Below are positions 1 to 11,098 of a DNA stretch of 64,000 nt, piece by piece. The notes under the pieces were generated by a model, which had not been told where the DNA came from, made no database searches, and saw only the letters and a program-made list of their open reading frames with translations. Each line of letters opens with the position of its first letter. The first letter of the stretch is position 1. The translations under genes were made by a program, and so were the position numbers. The DNA comes from Vreelandella alkaliphila. GTDB lineage: Bacteria; Pseudomonadota; Gammaproteobacteria; Pseudomonadales; Halomonadaceae. Location: NCBI RefSeq assembly GCF_016107625.1, contig NZ_JABASV010000004.1:62001-126000 (forward strand), in the 5' to 3' direction.

Positions 1-56
1 AACAAGCCAACGGCTAAGGCAATGCCACCCAGTATCGAGAGGACATGACGAATCAT
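1..56 (-). CDS. TonB-like energy transducer, N-terminal fragment
   Basis: Only the first 18 codons are inside the window; the gene runs off the left edge. The fragment begins MIRHVLSIL and continues as a hydrophobic stretch, as expected for the N-terminal membrane anchor of TonB. Its ATG overlaps the exbD stop as ATGA, so it is translationally coupled as the next gene of the exbB-exbB-exbD operon. Identity rests mainly on this position; in TonB2-type operons tonB follows exbD. The periplasmic part cannot be seen. Confidence 0.6.
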   Translation of the reverse strand, partial: MIRHVLSILGGIALAVGL

Positions 57-460
57 GGTGCACTCCGGCTCGCTGCCACGGCGATCTGGTCAACACCCGC
101 CTGCTTGAGGCGATCCATCACTTCAATCAACAAGCCAGTCGTGGATTCCCGATCGGCCTGGATAACAACGGAGCCATCATCACTCAACATGCCGGCGACC
201 TGCTGGCCAATACGATGCACATCAACTGGCTTTCCATCGACCCAAACAGCCCCCTCCGGCGTCACAGCAATCAGTACCTGTGCGTCGGGGCGCGGGCTTG
301 CCGCTGCCGCTTCGGGGCGTTCAATCTCAACACCGCTCTCTTTAATGAAACTGGTCGTCACAATAAAGAAGATCAGCATGATAAAGACAACGTCCAGCAT
401 CGGCGTTAGGTTAACTTCATTACTATCAGCCGTGGTGTCTATGGAACGGCGTCTACGCAT
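53..460 (-). CDS. exbD: ExbD/TolR family biopolymer transport protein
   Basis: Inner-membrane subunit of the proton-driven ExbB-ExbD motor that energises TonB. The roughly 135-residue protein starts with a basic cytoplasmic tail, then one membrane helix (about residues 20-39) opening with NLTPMLDVVF. Asp23 matches the essential proton-carrying Asp of ExbD. A periplasmic ExbD domain follows. The open frame extends to a GTG at 478, but an ATG pair at 463/460 sits directly behind GGAGGAGA; 460 gives the better spacing. The start lies close to the end of the upstream short exbB, and the stop overlaps tonB. Family ExbD is certain; the partnership with TonB rather than TolA is inferred from context. 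Confidence 0.9.
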   Translation of the reverse strand: MRRRRSIDTTADSNEVNLTPMLDVVFIMLIFFIVTTSFIKESGVEIERPEAAAASPRPDAQVLIAVTPEGAVWVDGKPVDVHRIGQQVAGMLSDDGSVVIQADRESTTGLLIEVMDRLKQAGVDQIAVAASRSAP

Positions 461-995
461 CATTCTCCTCCAAGGCACGGGCTAAGCGGTCGTGTAACCG
501 CTGGTCTTCGCGACGAATCACGTGCTCTAAACGACTAATAAACAGCAACCCCACCACAGCAATTGCCATGCCAGTTAGCGTGGGCAGCGTGGCACGGGCA
601 ACACCGTCGGCCATGGCCCGCGCCTGATGAGTATCACTAAGAGAAAGGCTATCGAACACGGTAATCATACCGGTGACAGTACCCAGCAAGCCTAGCAGTG
701 GGCATAACGCTACAAGCAGTTTGATCCAGGGCAACGGGCGGCGTAGCTTAGCAACCAGCGCCTCTGTCCAGACATTGCGTAGCGTGCGTGCACTCCAGCT
801 ACGGTGATCACTGCGTGCAGCCCAGCGACGAATCAGTTGGCGACGGGCACGCCGCCAACTAAAGCGGTAATACCACCAGCGCTCAATTGCCATCCCAAAC
901 ACCAGCACGGCAACGAATGCCAGCACCACTAAAACGGCACCACCGGCATCAAGCAGCCGCTCAACGGGCTCAAGCCAAAGAGGTAACGTGGGCAT
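453..995 (-). CDS. Short ExbB/TolQ-type proton channel protein
   Basis: This 180-residue MotA/TolQ/ExbB family protein has three predicted membrane helices (about residues 18-36, 92-115 and 137-156). The family signature LLGLLGTVTGMI falls in the second helix. It is the second, short ExbB of the operon and lacks the periplasmic N-terminal domain of the gene before it. It should form the motor with ExbD, whose start overlaps its end. The two-ExbB layout is typical of TonB2-type clusters of marine and halophilic gammaproteobacteria. Confidence 0.9.
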   Translation of the reverse strand: MPTLPLWLEPVERLLDAGGAVLVVLAFVAVLVFGMAIERWWYYRFSWRRARRQLIRRWAARSDHRSWSARTLRNVWTEALVAKLRRPLPWIKLLVALCPLLGLLGTVTGMITVFDSLSLSDTHQARAMADGVARATLPTLTGMAIAVVGLLFISRLEHVIRREDQRLHDRLARALEENDA

Positions 996-996
996 A

Positions 997-2367
997 TTAG
1001 GTCACCGCTTGCGCATTAGCCGTCGACTGCGCTTCAAGATGGTCAGCTAAGGTGGCACTTGCTTCACCTTCAATGGCCTGGGTAATCAAGCGACTCCGAC
1101 TCGCTAAGGCTGTCTGAGCAAATAGTAGCGGCACTGCTGTCACAAGCCCCAGCACCGTTGTTACCAGCGCCTGACTGATACCACCCGCCATTAGCTGCGG
1201 GTCGCCGGTACCGAACACGGTAATCGCCTGGAAGGTGACAATCATGCCGGTCACAGTACCCAGCAGACCCAGTAGCGGCGCAACGGCTGCCAACAGCTTA
1301 ACAATCGGCTGGCCACGCTCGATACGCGGTAATTCAGCCAATACCGCCTCATCCAACCTCGCTTCCAGTGCTTCCGGTGTTTGGTGCTTATCCATCTCCT
1401 GGAAACGCTGGAGCACGCGACCCAGCGGGTTATTAGCATTCGGTTGATCCAGCGCTTTACGCTGGCGGTGCAGCCGTGCACTGACGACGACCAGGTAAAG
1501 GTACTGCGCCAATGCCACTAATAGACCAAAGCCACCCAGCGCTACCACTACGTAACCGACATAACCGCCCTGCTGGAATCGCTCCCAGAGACTTGGCTGC
1601 TGAGCAAGAGCTTGCAACACGCTACCTTGGGTAGGATCAATGGCAAATACGCGGCTTTCACCTTGATGATAGGCCGCCAGCACATCACTGATTTCAGCAG
1701 GAGTATGCGGCACTTCAGCCAAGCCACCATCATCCTGGCCTTTCCTGAGCAACGCTGTGTCAGTAAACGCTGCAAAATCACCCAAGCGCACAACGCTTCT
1801 CGATTCAATCTCGCCACTGGCATCGGCCACCGGTAATTCAAGGCGCTCGGCACGCCCAGTGCTCAGCGTTAGCGTCGCTAAACTGTCCACGACAGTTTCG
1901 ATTTGTTGACGCTCCAGCACCTCGATCTCATTGAGACGCGGTGGTAACGCATTAGCATCTAGCGTCAACCAGCTATCACTGCCTAGTTCGTTACGCACCT
2001 CTTCGCTGTGCCGTGACAGATCCGCCAGTAGCGAGGTGAGCGCTTCGCCCTGCTCTTCCTGGCGCGCGGCCAGCGCTTGAGCCTGTTGCGCTTGTTCCTG
2101 CTGTTGCGCAGCTAATGCTACTTTCTGTTCTTCTGCAGCTTGATGCTCAGCCCGCGCCTCTGCTAACGCTTCATCCAGTGCCTCTTGATCTTCAAGGAAC
2201 GACTGCAAGCGCGCTTGGTCACGCGCCTCAGCGGCTTCGCGAGCTTCACGTAACGAACCAACGCTGTCAGTTTGCGCCATTGCCATACTGCCGCCCAGAA
2301 GGCTTGCCAGTAATGCAAAACAGATTATGCTTCTGCGCGCGCCTCGCTGGCGTGTTAACAGACTCAT
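997..2367 (-). CDS. Long ExbB-type protein with periplasmic coiled-coil domain
   Basis: This 456-residue MotA/TolQ/ExbB family protein has an extra N-terminal module. A signal peptide (about residues 1-31, ending AMA-QTD) is followed by a Glu/Ala/Gln-rich coiled coil (about 35-125) and a periplasmic domain. The ExbB membrane core follows, with helices near 265-290, 360-385 and 400-420 and the motif LLGLLGTVTGMI. In TonB2 systems of Vibrio and relatives the long ExbB-like protein (TtpC-like) is required alongside the short ExbB. The ATG overlaps the DUF3450 stop (ATGA). The exact physical role of the extra domain is not established from sequence. Confidence 0.88.
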   Translation of the reverse strand: MSLLTRQRGARRSIICFALLASLLGGSMAMAQTDSVGSLREAREAAEARDQARLQSFLEDQEALDEALAEARAEHQAAEEQKVALAAQQQEQAQQAQALAARQEEQGEALTSLLADLSRHSEEVRNELGSDSWLTLDANALPPRLNEIEVLERQQIETVVDSLATLTLSTGRAERLELPVADASGEIESRSVVRLGDFAAFTDTALLRKGQDDGGLAEVPHTPAEISDVLAAYHQGESRVFAIDPTQGSVLQALAQQPSLWERFQQGGYVGYVVVALGGFGLLVALAQYLYLVVVSARLHRQRKALDQPNANNPLGRVLQRFQEMDKHQTPEALEARLDEAVLAELPRIERGQPIVKLLAAVAPLLGLLGTVTGMIVTFQAITVFGTGDPQLMAGGISQALVTTVLGLVTAVPLLFAQTALASRSRLITQAIEGEASATLADHLEAQSTANAQAVT

Positions 2368-3146
2368 TGCTGGCCCCCTGCGTGGTCGTTAGCAATAATG
2401 GAAAGCGGTAGGCGCAGCAGCTCTGGCGTGCGCTGATCGTCAGCAATACGTAGACCGTTACGCACCTCGCGGCGGGCGCTTTCATCAAGTGCCTGCCACT
2501 CACCGCTCGCCTTATCCCACATACCCCCTTCTCGACCATCAGGGGTTAGGTAATAAAAGCCGATTCGGCCAATGCGCAAATATTCCACTTCACGCGGATT
2601 ACCTTCTGCTAATTGCAAACGACCACGCCAGCTATCCACTTCACGGCCATACGCCAATTCAGCACGCCAAGCTTCCAGCAAATTGGCAATGCGCGCCGCA
2701 CTTTCTGAAGGCTGCTGCTCAGTGGGTTGAACACGCGCCAAACGCTCGGCTTTCAGAAACGGCAGGTCAGACTCGATCCAACTGATTAGCTGCTCTGTCA
2801 TATCCTGCTCAACAGCAGGCAGCGCGGCGCGCGTGTCGCTTAACGTATCGAGCGCCTGACCAAGGCGCTGCTGGCGCTCGGCTTCACTGGCCAGGCGGCC
2901 ACTTAAAGCAGCATTGGATGCTTCCATCTGGCGGGTTTCCCGCTCTAGGCGGCGTAGCTCTTCAATCGCTGAACGCGTGGCGTCATCAGCCTCATCAATT
3001 TGCTGCTGAAGTGCGGACTGCGCTTGCTGGGCCTCGACACTCTGGGCCGCTTGATCGACTGTCTCATCACTTGCCATTAGCGTACCGCTGACCAGCACTC
3101 CGGCAAGCCAGCCTCCATGCAAGGCAAAGAAAGGCCTTTTCAGCAC
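2364..3146 (-). CDS. DUF3450 family periplasmic coiled-coil protein
   Basis: First gene of the TonB-type operon, 260 residues. It has a signal peptide (about residues 1-25, ending LMASDE) and a long Gln/Ala/Glu-rich coiled coil (about 30-100). A conserved C-terminal part follows with YLRIGRIGFYYLTPDG, which I recognise as typical of DUF3450. Members of this family usually sit directly before the TtpC-like ExbB in TonB2 clusters, but no biochemical role can be assigned. The start is a GTG preceded by GGAG at 8 bases. A Fur-like box lies about 120 bp upstream. Confidence 0.85.
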   Translation of the reverse strand: MLKRPFFALHGGWLAGVLVSGTLMASDETVDQAAQSVEAQQAQSALQQQIDEADDATRSAIEELRRLERETRQMEASNAALSGRLASEAERQQRLGQALDTLSDTRAALPAVEQDMTEQLISWIESDLPFLKAERLARVQPTEQQPSESAARIANLLEAWRAELAYGREVDSWRGRLQLAEGNPREVEYLRIGRIGFYYLTPDGREGGMWDKASGEWQALDESARREVRNGLRIADDQRTPELLRLPLSIIANDHAGGQQ

Positions 3147-3265
3147 GTTACGTCTCCGTTACTGATTAGCACGTCGCCATTAACGGCGCGCTAGAAACTC
3201 ATTAGGCATAATGAACGATTTGCGTTTCGTTTAAGCAGTGCATAGCCTAACACTAATAGAATAAA

Positions 3266-3280
3266 TGACAATATTTATCA
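3266..3280 (-). promoter_or_regulatory. Predicted Fur box of the TonB operon
   Basis: On the minus strand the 15-mer reads TGATAAATATTGTCA. It matches the 7-1-7 Fur consensus TGATAATnATTATCA at 12 of 14 defined positions. It lies about 120 bp before the DUF3450 start in an AT-rich leader. A Fur-repressed TonB system is the expected biology, so iron control of the whole operon is a strong inference. Confidence 0.7.
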
Positions 3281-3327
3281 TTAGCATTCAATAGTGCTTC
3301 GCTGCAGACCGTCACTCCAGCATAAAA

Positions 3328-3349
3328 AAGGGCGCCAAGTGGCGCCCTT
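3328..3349 (-). terminator. Rho-independent terminator after the Nudix gene
   Basis: A perfect 9 bp stem (aagggcgcc / ggcgccctt, loop aagt) is followed on the minus strand by a T-rich run (3322-3329). It ends the Nudix transcript and separates it from the Fur-controlled TonB operon downstream. Confidence 0.85.
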
Positions 3350-3416
3350 CAGTAAAGACATAGGGTCTGTAAAAATACAGGTTCAGTAAAAACACAGGGG
3401 CAGTAAAATACAGGGA
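3350..3416. repeat. Four-copy 17 bp tandem repeat
   Basis: Units start at 3350, 3367, 3384 and 3401, giving an exact 17 bp period with sequence drift. The plus-strand consensus is close to cagtaaaaacacaggg. The array fills the space between the Nudix stop codon and its terminator. A similar 16 bp array sits at 46159-46205 beside another Nudix gene. Confidence 0.8.
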
Positions 3417-3424
3417 AAGCGCTT

Positions 3425-3835
3425 CTAAGCAGCAACCACAACATGCTGTTTGGTCAGCGGTGCCAACGGCAGCTTTAATGCCTCTTCGCGGGTTACCCAA
3501 ACCGTTTCAGCAATCTCCGCCCCAGCATGGACAGGCTGATCAATCACCAGACTGAACAACTGCGCTTCAATCACGGTGTCTGGCTCATTGGCTGCTAAAG
3601 CACGCTGCATGCCCAAAGGAAGTAACTGATCACTTGCTATACGTAAGCCAACTTCTTCCTCTAACTCACGGCAGAGTGCCGCTATGGCTTCCTCTCCCTG
3701 CTCAATTTTACCGCCTGGTTGCATAAAAAATCGCGTGCCCTGCTTGCGTACTAGTAGCAAGCGCCCTGAAGAGTCGCTCACGACTGCCGCTGCTATTTTC
3801 AGCAAATTCTGCGCCTTATCAATATTGCCCGACAC
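3425..3835 (-). CDS. Nudix hydrolase
   Basis: A 136-residue Nudix-fold pyrophosphohydrolase. The Nudix box GKIEQGEEAIAALCRELEEE followed by VGL fits GX5EX7REUXEEXGU, with the metal-binding Glu residues kept. The N-terminal strand KIAAAVVSDSSGRLLLVRKQ and a substrate loop RFFMQPGG resemble small MutT/NudF-like enzymes. The substrate cannot be read from sequence (NDP-X, oxidised nucleotide or other). It is transcribed away from a 58 bp gap after nrdF on the same strand and may be read through from the nrd operon. It ends at the hairpin at 3328-3349 after a tandem repeat. Confidence 0.88.
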   Translation of the reverse strand: MSGNIDKAQNLLKIAAAVVSDSSGRLLLVRKQGTRFFMQPGGKIEQGEEAIAALCRELEEEVGLRIASDQLLPLGMQRALAANEPDTVIEAQLFSLVIDQPVHAGAEIAETVWVTREEALKLPLAPLTKQHVVVAA

Positions 3836-3893
3836 TGCTCCCTCCTTGCCTCATCAAGCTATCAACGACGTTGAAAAGCCGCCGATGGTAAGC

Positions 3894-7122
<3,229 letters not shown>

Positions 7123-7547
7123 AACTCTTCTACTCCTTTGCGGACCTTGGCGACATCGTCGTCAGTGCCAAACAGTTCAAATCGATAAAGCAGCGGCACT
7201 TGGCACTTTTGGGCAATGATTCGCCCTGCCAACCCATATGCTTCACCAAAATTCGTATTACCAGCGGCAATAACACCCCGTAAGAGATGTCGATTGTGCT
7301 CATCGTTTAAAAATCGGATCACCTGCCCCGGCACTGCCCCTTCGGCATAGCCGCCACCATAGGTAGGTGTCACTAATATGTAGGGCTGTTCTATGCGTGG
7401 TGTCGGTTCTTCACGGTTTAGTGGCAGCCGCTGAGCGCTTAAGCCAAGCTTTTGTATAAAACGGTGGGTATTGCCTGACTTAGTGGAAAAATAAACTAAA
7501 GAACGATTACGCCCAGCTTCCACATCAGCGTTTTGCATAGCGACGTT

Positions 7548-7769
7548 TTACGCTAGTGCTTGAATGCGGTCAGGACGAAAACCAGACCAATGATCCTCAC
7601 CCGCAACCACGACGGGTAACTGACGATAACCCAGCGCTTCCACTTCCTCCTGGGCACCGCTTTCAGCAGTAATATCGATAACGGTATATTCTAGGCCCTG
7701 CTTATCCAGCGCACGGTAGGTAGCAGTGCATTGAACACAAGCAGGCTTGCTATAAATTTGGATATCCAT
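7548..7769 (-). CDS. nrdH: NrdH glutaredoxin-like redoxin
   Basis: Electron donor for NrdEF: a glutaredoxin-like protein that is reduced by thioredoxin reductase. From the ATG at 7769 it has 73 residues and begins MDIQIYSKPACVQCTA, with the CVQC active site at residues 11-14. The C-terminal signature WSGFRPDRI is characteristic of NrdH. The open frame runs 25 codons further upstream, but AAGGA about 10 bases before the internal ATG and family alignment set the start. It is the first gene of nrdHIEF. Confidence 0.94.
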   Translation of the reverse strand: MDIQIYSKPACVQCTATYRALDKQGLEYTVIDITAESGAQEEVEALGYRQLPVVVAGEDHWSGFRPDRIQALA

Positions 7770-7847
7770 GGCTATTTTTTCCTTTTCATAGCGGTGTTTT
7801 TCGGGTAGAGCATATCTTGTGCTCGCCCTCTCTGGAAGACACAACGC

Positions 7848-7894
7848 ATACTATATATAGACCATGAGAAAATCAATTCAAGCATATATGGTAT
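7848..7894 (-). promoter_or_regulatory. Paired NrdR boxes
   Basis: Box 1 (7848-7863) contains CTATATATAG, a perfect match to the CwAtATaTwG core. Box 2 (7879-7894) contains the weaker GCATATATGG. Their centres are 31 bp apart, i.e. three helical turns, which is the usual NrdR spacing. The site controls nrdHIEF. A near-DnaA-box (TCATCCACA, 8 of 9 bases) follows at about 7899-7907. Confidence 0.75.
7854..7881 (-). promoter_or_regulatory. Predicted nrdHIEF promoter
   Basis: On the minus strand TTGAAT (7876-7881) and TATATA (7854-7859) are separated by 16 bases, about 85 bp before nrdH. The -10 lies inside NrdR box 1 and the -35 overlaps box 2, as expected for a repressed promoter. Confidence 0.5.
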
Positions 7895-8063
7895 TTTTTC
7901 ATCCACAGGTTATTGACAGCTCGTACCCAATATCATACCCAGCAGCCTCTCAATAGCCGTCTAAAACACCCCTCCCCTAACCACCCCACGAACGCTCTCA
8001 ATAGCTCTCATTAGGGCCATCACAAGAGCGGCTTCAGAAATAGCTAAACCTTCTCCCAAAAAC

Positions 8064-8097
8064 AAAAAAACCGCTTCTCAATGGAAGCGGTTTTTTT
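8064..8097 (-). terminator. Bidirectional terminator after sodA
   Basis: aaaaaaaccgcttc / gaagcggttttttt with loop tcaatg is a 14 bp palindrome with A and T runs on both sides, so it can stop transcription in either direction. Here it ends the sodA transcript on the minus strand. Confidence 0.9.
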
Positions 8098-8099
8098 CC

Positions 8100-8124
8100 A
8101 AGGCGCCAACGAGCTTGGCGCCTT
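8100..8124. other. Perfect 10 bp stem beside the sodA terminator
   Basis: aaggcgccaa / ttggcgcctt with a 5-base loop lies 17 bp after the sodA stop and directly before the terminator hairpin on the minus strand. It lacks its own T run. It may protect the 3' end of the sodA mRNA or be a decayed terminator. Confidence 0.6.
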
Positions 8125-8141
8125 TCTCACAGCGCGTGAGT

Positions 8142-8753
8142 TTAGGCGATAGCCGCCTGATAACGACGCTCAACATCTTCCCAATTGACTACGTTAAAAA
8201 AGGCTTCTACGTAATCAGGGCGCTTGTTTTGGAACTTCAGGTAGTATGCGTGCTCCCAAACATCCAGACCCAATACCGGCGTGTTGCCATGCATTAGCGG
8301 GCTGTCTTGGTTCAGGGTATTTTCAACGACCAGCTTTTTCTCAGGTGTAACGGAAAGCCATGCCCAGCCGCTACCAAAGCGACCCAACGCTGCTTTCTTG
8401 AACGCTTCCTTGAACGCATCAAGACCGCCTAGTTCAGCTTCAATAGCTTTTGCTACATCACCCTGAGGCTGGCCACCGCCATTAGGTGACATCATTTGCC
8501 AGAACATAGAGTGGTTGGCATGGCCGCCGCCGTGGTTAATAACGGCTTGACGCTTCTCTTCAGGTACACGATCAAGATTGGCAACCAGCTCTTCTACCGG
8601 CACGTCTTCAAGGCCCGTGCCTTCAAGCGCAGCATTCAGACTAGTGACGTAAGTGTTGTGGTGACGAGAGTGGTGAATCTCCATCGTCATCGCATCGATA
8701 TGCGGCTCAAGTGCGTCATAAGCGTACGGTAATTCTGGAAGTGTATGTGCCAT
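8142..8753 (-). CDS. sodA: Superoxide dismutase, Mn type
   Basis: A cytoplasmic Fe/Mn-family superoxide dismutase of 203 residues. Metal ligands are His27, His81, Asp164 and His168, the last two in DVWEHAYY, and Tyr35 is the gateway residue. Residues that separate the metal classes are of the Mn type: Gly77 in [10 protein letters not shown] and the Gln of NQDSPLM. In Fe enzymes the active-site Gln comes from the first position instead. Close similarity to E. coli SodA supports this, though cambialistic use cannot be excluded. It is monocistronic, ending at a strong terminator. Confidence 0.92.
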   Translation of the reverse strand: MAHTLPELPYAYDALEPHIDAMTMEIHHSRHHNTYVTSLNAALEGTGLEDVPVEELVANLDRVPEEKRQAVINHGGGHANHSMFWQMMSPNGGGQPQGDVAKAIEAELGGLDAFKEAFKKAALGRFGSGWAWLSVTPEKKLVVENTLNQDSPLMHGNTPVLGLDVWEHAYYLKFQNKRPDYVEAFFNVVNWEDVERRYQAAIA

Positions 8754-8827
8754 GCTAACTTCTCCTTAAGTGGCTTTTGTTACGTTCACTCAACTAGGTG
8801 TGGTCTTACCCCACCTTTTTCAACCAT

Positions 8828-8850
8828 CACGGCTATAATTAATTACCGTG
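8828..8850. promoter_or_regulatory. Inverted repeat upstream of sodA
   Basis: cacgg and ccgtg flank a 13 bp AT-rich core about 75-97 bp before the sodA start. The size and position fit a repressor operator, but it matches no motif I recognise with confidence. Confidence 0.3.
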
Positions 8851-8934
8851 AGCAGCGATTATTGATAACCGATACGTTTTATACCCCAGTACCTTAGTCA
8901 ACTATTGGCAGTTTATCGAACTCATCGCCAATAA

Positions 8935-8964
8935 AAAAGCCGACTTCTGGTGAAGTCGGCTTTT
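8935..8964 (-). terminator. Terminator after etfA
   Basis: aaaagccgacttc / gaagtcggctttt with loop tggt, followed by a T run on the minus strand, 21 bp after the etfA stop. Confidence 0.9.
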
Positions 8965-8985
8965 AGCCAGTTTAGATTCAGTGGC

Positions 8986-9912
8986 TTATAGCTTGCTTTC
9001 AAGCTCCGGCAGAACCTCGAAGAGATCACCCACCAAGCCGTAATCGGCGACTTGGAAAATGGGCGCTTCTTCGTCTTTGTTGATCGCAACAATGACTTTA
9101 GAGTCTTTCATGCCCGCCAAGTGCTGAATAGCACCAGAAATACCCACAGCAATATACAGCTCAGGGGCCACAATCTTACCGGTTTGGCCAACCTGCATAT
9201 CATTGGGCACAAACCCAGCGTCTACGGCCGCTCGTGATGCACCAATGGCAGCACCCAGCTTGTCAGCAATGCCGTCAAGCAGCTTAAAGTTTTCGCCGTT
9301 GCCCATACCACGACCACCAGACACCACTACTTTGGCACCGCCAAGTTCCGGACGGTCGGATTGCGCCAGCTCTTGCTTAACAAAGCTAGACTGACCATTT
9401 TCGACCACTACTTCTACCGCTTCTACAGAGCCGCTACCCGTGCTCTCGACCGCATCAAACGCAGTGGTACGCACGGTCATCACTTTCAGTGCGTCGTCGC
9501 TTTTTACTGTGGCGATGGCGTTGCCCGCATAAATTGGACGCAGGAAAGTATCAGCACTTTCAACGCCAATCACGTCGGACAGCTGGCTAACATCTTTTAA
9601 GGCAGCCAAGCGCGGCAGTACGTTTTTGCCAGTGGTAGAGGCGCTAGCCAACACGTGGGTATAGTCGCCAGCCAACTCAACCAATAGAGCGCCCATTGGC
9701 TCGGCAAGCTGATGGGCGTAAACAGCGTTATCGGCAACGCGAACTTTATTGACGCCTTCAAGCTTTGCAGCAGCATCAGCCGCCGCCTGAACGCCTTCAC
9801 CGGCCACCAGCACGTCAATGTCACCACCAATCGCCTTGGCAGCAGCAACTACGTGAGCGGTTGCGCCCGCTAACTGACCTTCATGAAGGTCGGCAAGTAC
9901 CAGAATGCTCAT
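8986..9912 (-). CDS. etfA: Electron transfer flavoprotein alpha subunit
   Basis: FAD-binding alpha subunit of electron transfer flavoprotein, 308 residues, which carries electrons from acyl-CoA and other dehydrogenases to ETF-quinone oxidoreductase. The C-terminal FAD domain is clear: [13 protein letters not shown] (about 198-210), [31 protein letters not shown] and the following AIQHLAGM. It lies 14 bp downstream of etfB, is co-transcribed with it, and ends at a strong terminator. Divergent etfD encodes its electron acceptor. Confidence 0.96.
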   Translation of the reverse strand: MSILVLADLHEGQLAGATAHVVAAAKAIGGDIDVLVAGEGVQAAADAAAKLEGVNKVRVADNAVYAHQLAEPMGALLVELAGDYTHVLASASTTGKNVLPRLAALKDVSQLSDVIGVESADTFLRPIYAGNAIATVKSDDALKVMTVRTTAFDAVESTGSGSVEAVEVVVENGQSSFVKQELAQSDRPELGGAKVVVSGGRGMGNGENFKLLDGIADKLGAAIGASRAAVDAGFVPNDMQVGQTGKIVAPELYIAVGISGAIQHLAGMKDSKVIVAINKDEEAPIFQVADYGLVGDLFEVLPELESKL

Positions 9913-9926
9913 GAGATCAGCTCCTA

Positions 9927-10676
9927 TTAAAGCACTTTGGCTTCGTTTTTCAGTTTGTCGATCAATTCATCTACCGAGGCGACTTTAACACCACCTTTGC
10001 GCTCTGCCGGGGACTCCACTTTGAGCAGGCTAACCTTGGAGGCCACTTCAACCCCATAATCAGCGGGCGTTTTGGTATCCAGCGGCTTCTTCTTAGCCTT
10101 CATGATGTCGGGCAGCTTCGCGTAACGCGGCTCGTTCAAACGCAAATCGGTGGTAACGATAGCGGGCAGAGAAAGCGCTACGGTTTGCAGACCACCATCG
10201 ATTTCGCGAGTGACGTTGACCTTGTCACCGTCAACAGCAACCTCAGAGGCAAAAGTACCTTGGGGTAGATTGGTCAGCGCGGCCAGCATTTGGCCCGTTT
10301 GATTGTTGTCGGTATCGATAGCCTGCTTACCGAGAATCACTAAACCAGGCTGCTCTTCGTCAACAACCTTAGCTAGCAACTTGGCTACCGCAAGCGACTC
10401 AACGCGCTCGTCGGTTTCAATATGAATAGCACGGTCTGCCCCAAGCGCTAGCGCGGTGCGCAACTGCTCTTGAGCCGCCTTAGGGCCAACGGTAACGGCC
10501 ACGACTTCTGTCGCAACACCCTTCTCTTTGAGGCGCACCGCTTCCTCTACGGCAATTTCGCAGAAGGGGTTCATGGCCATTTTGACGTTGGTAAGATCAA
10601 CGTCAGAGTTGTCCGCTTTCACGCGGATTTTGACGTTATAGTCGATGACGCGTTTAACCGCGACGAGTACTTTCAT
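9927..10676 (-). CDS. etfB: Electron transfer flavoprotein beta subunit
   Basis: AMP-binding beta subunit of ETF, 249 residues. It begins [20 protein letters not shown] and contains [20 protein letters not shown] and the ETF beta signature [20 protein letters not shown]. The frame is open 16 codons upstream, but AGGAATCT just before the internal ATG and family alignment place the start at 10676. First gene of etfBA. Confidence 0.96.
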   Translation of the reverse strand: MKVLVAVKRVIDYNVKIRVKADNSDVDLTNVKMAMNPFCEIAVEEAVRLKEKGVATEVVAVTVGPKAAQEQLRTALALGADRAIHIETDERVESLAVAKLLAKVVDEEQPGLVILGKQAIDTDNNQTGQMLAALTNLPQGTFASEVAVDGDKVNVTREIDGGLQTVALSLPAIVTTDLRLNEPRYAKLPDIMKAKKKPLDTKTPADYGVEVASKVSLLKVESPAERKGGVKVASVDELIDKLKNEAKVL

Positions 10677-11098
10677 AGATTCCTCGCTTGGCTTGTGATG
10701 GAAGCCGTTAGCTTGTCTCAGCATCGTACCAGCTGATGCTTCTAAAATAGGGGCGACGTGTATTTAAAACGACACCTTAAAAAATTCATGCAAGCGTTTG
10801 ATAGGTCTGTAAATGAAAAACCCTATCAATTTGCCACAACCTAGTGACTAGCGACAACACCGATTAACTACGGCCTTGGTCGTAGCAGCGATGTAAACTC
10901 GATGGATAAATGGTGCTTTTGCCATCGTAGGGGTGACCTTACAGGGGTATTATGCCTATCATGGAGCACAACCAGAAGCAAACGACCGTTTAAAATTAAG
11001 GCCATCTTTTTATAAGCTAGTTCTCATAACGCTCATTTGACGTTTGTACAGGCTAGTTTTTGTAAATAATGGCTCTTATGAGAATAAGGAGAAGCCGG
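10677..11098. other. Divergent etfBA / etfD control region
   Basis: The 422 bp between the divergent genes hold no ORF of note. On the plus strand TTGACG (11037-11042) and TGTAAA (11061-11066), 18 bp apart, form a modest candidate promoter for etfD. A PsrA-like palindrome lies upstream at 10979-10992. I could not settle on one promoter for etfBA. Confidence 0.5.
10979..10992. promoter_or_regulatory. PsrA-like operator
   Basis: CAAACGACCGTTTA fits the PsrA consensus (C/G)AAAC-N(2-4)-GTTT(G/C) at all but the last base. In Pseudomonas PsrA is a fatty-acid-responsive TetR regulator that acts on etf and beta-oxidation genes. It lies about 45 bp before the predicted etfD -35. Confidence 0.4.

Larger units (their letters stand above)
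7895..8141. other. Intergenic region between nrdH and sodA
   Basis: The 247 bp from the NrdR boxes to the sodA stop hold no gene. The stretch 7920-8060 is C-rich on the plus strand and contains a short direct repeat (ctctcaatagc, twice). Next to the sodA end are two hairpins, described separately. Confidence 0.7.

Noticed and set aside
45..485. Plus-strand ORF of 146 codons opposite exbD
   Set aside because: Antisense shadow of exbD, whose motifs and operon context are clear.
3350..3416. 17 bp array as a CRISPR or integron feature
   Set aside because: Units are contiguous without spacers and too short and divergent.
8860..8880. Fur-like sequence (attattgataacc) upstream of sodA
   Set aside because: Only a partial half-site match; weaker than the box at 3266-3280 and not palindromic.
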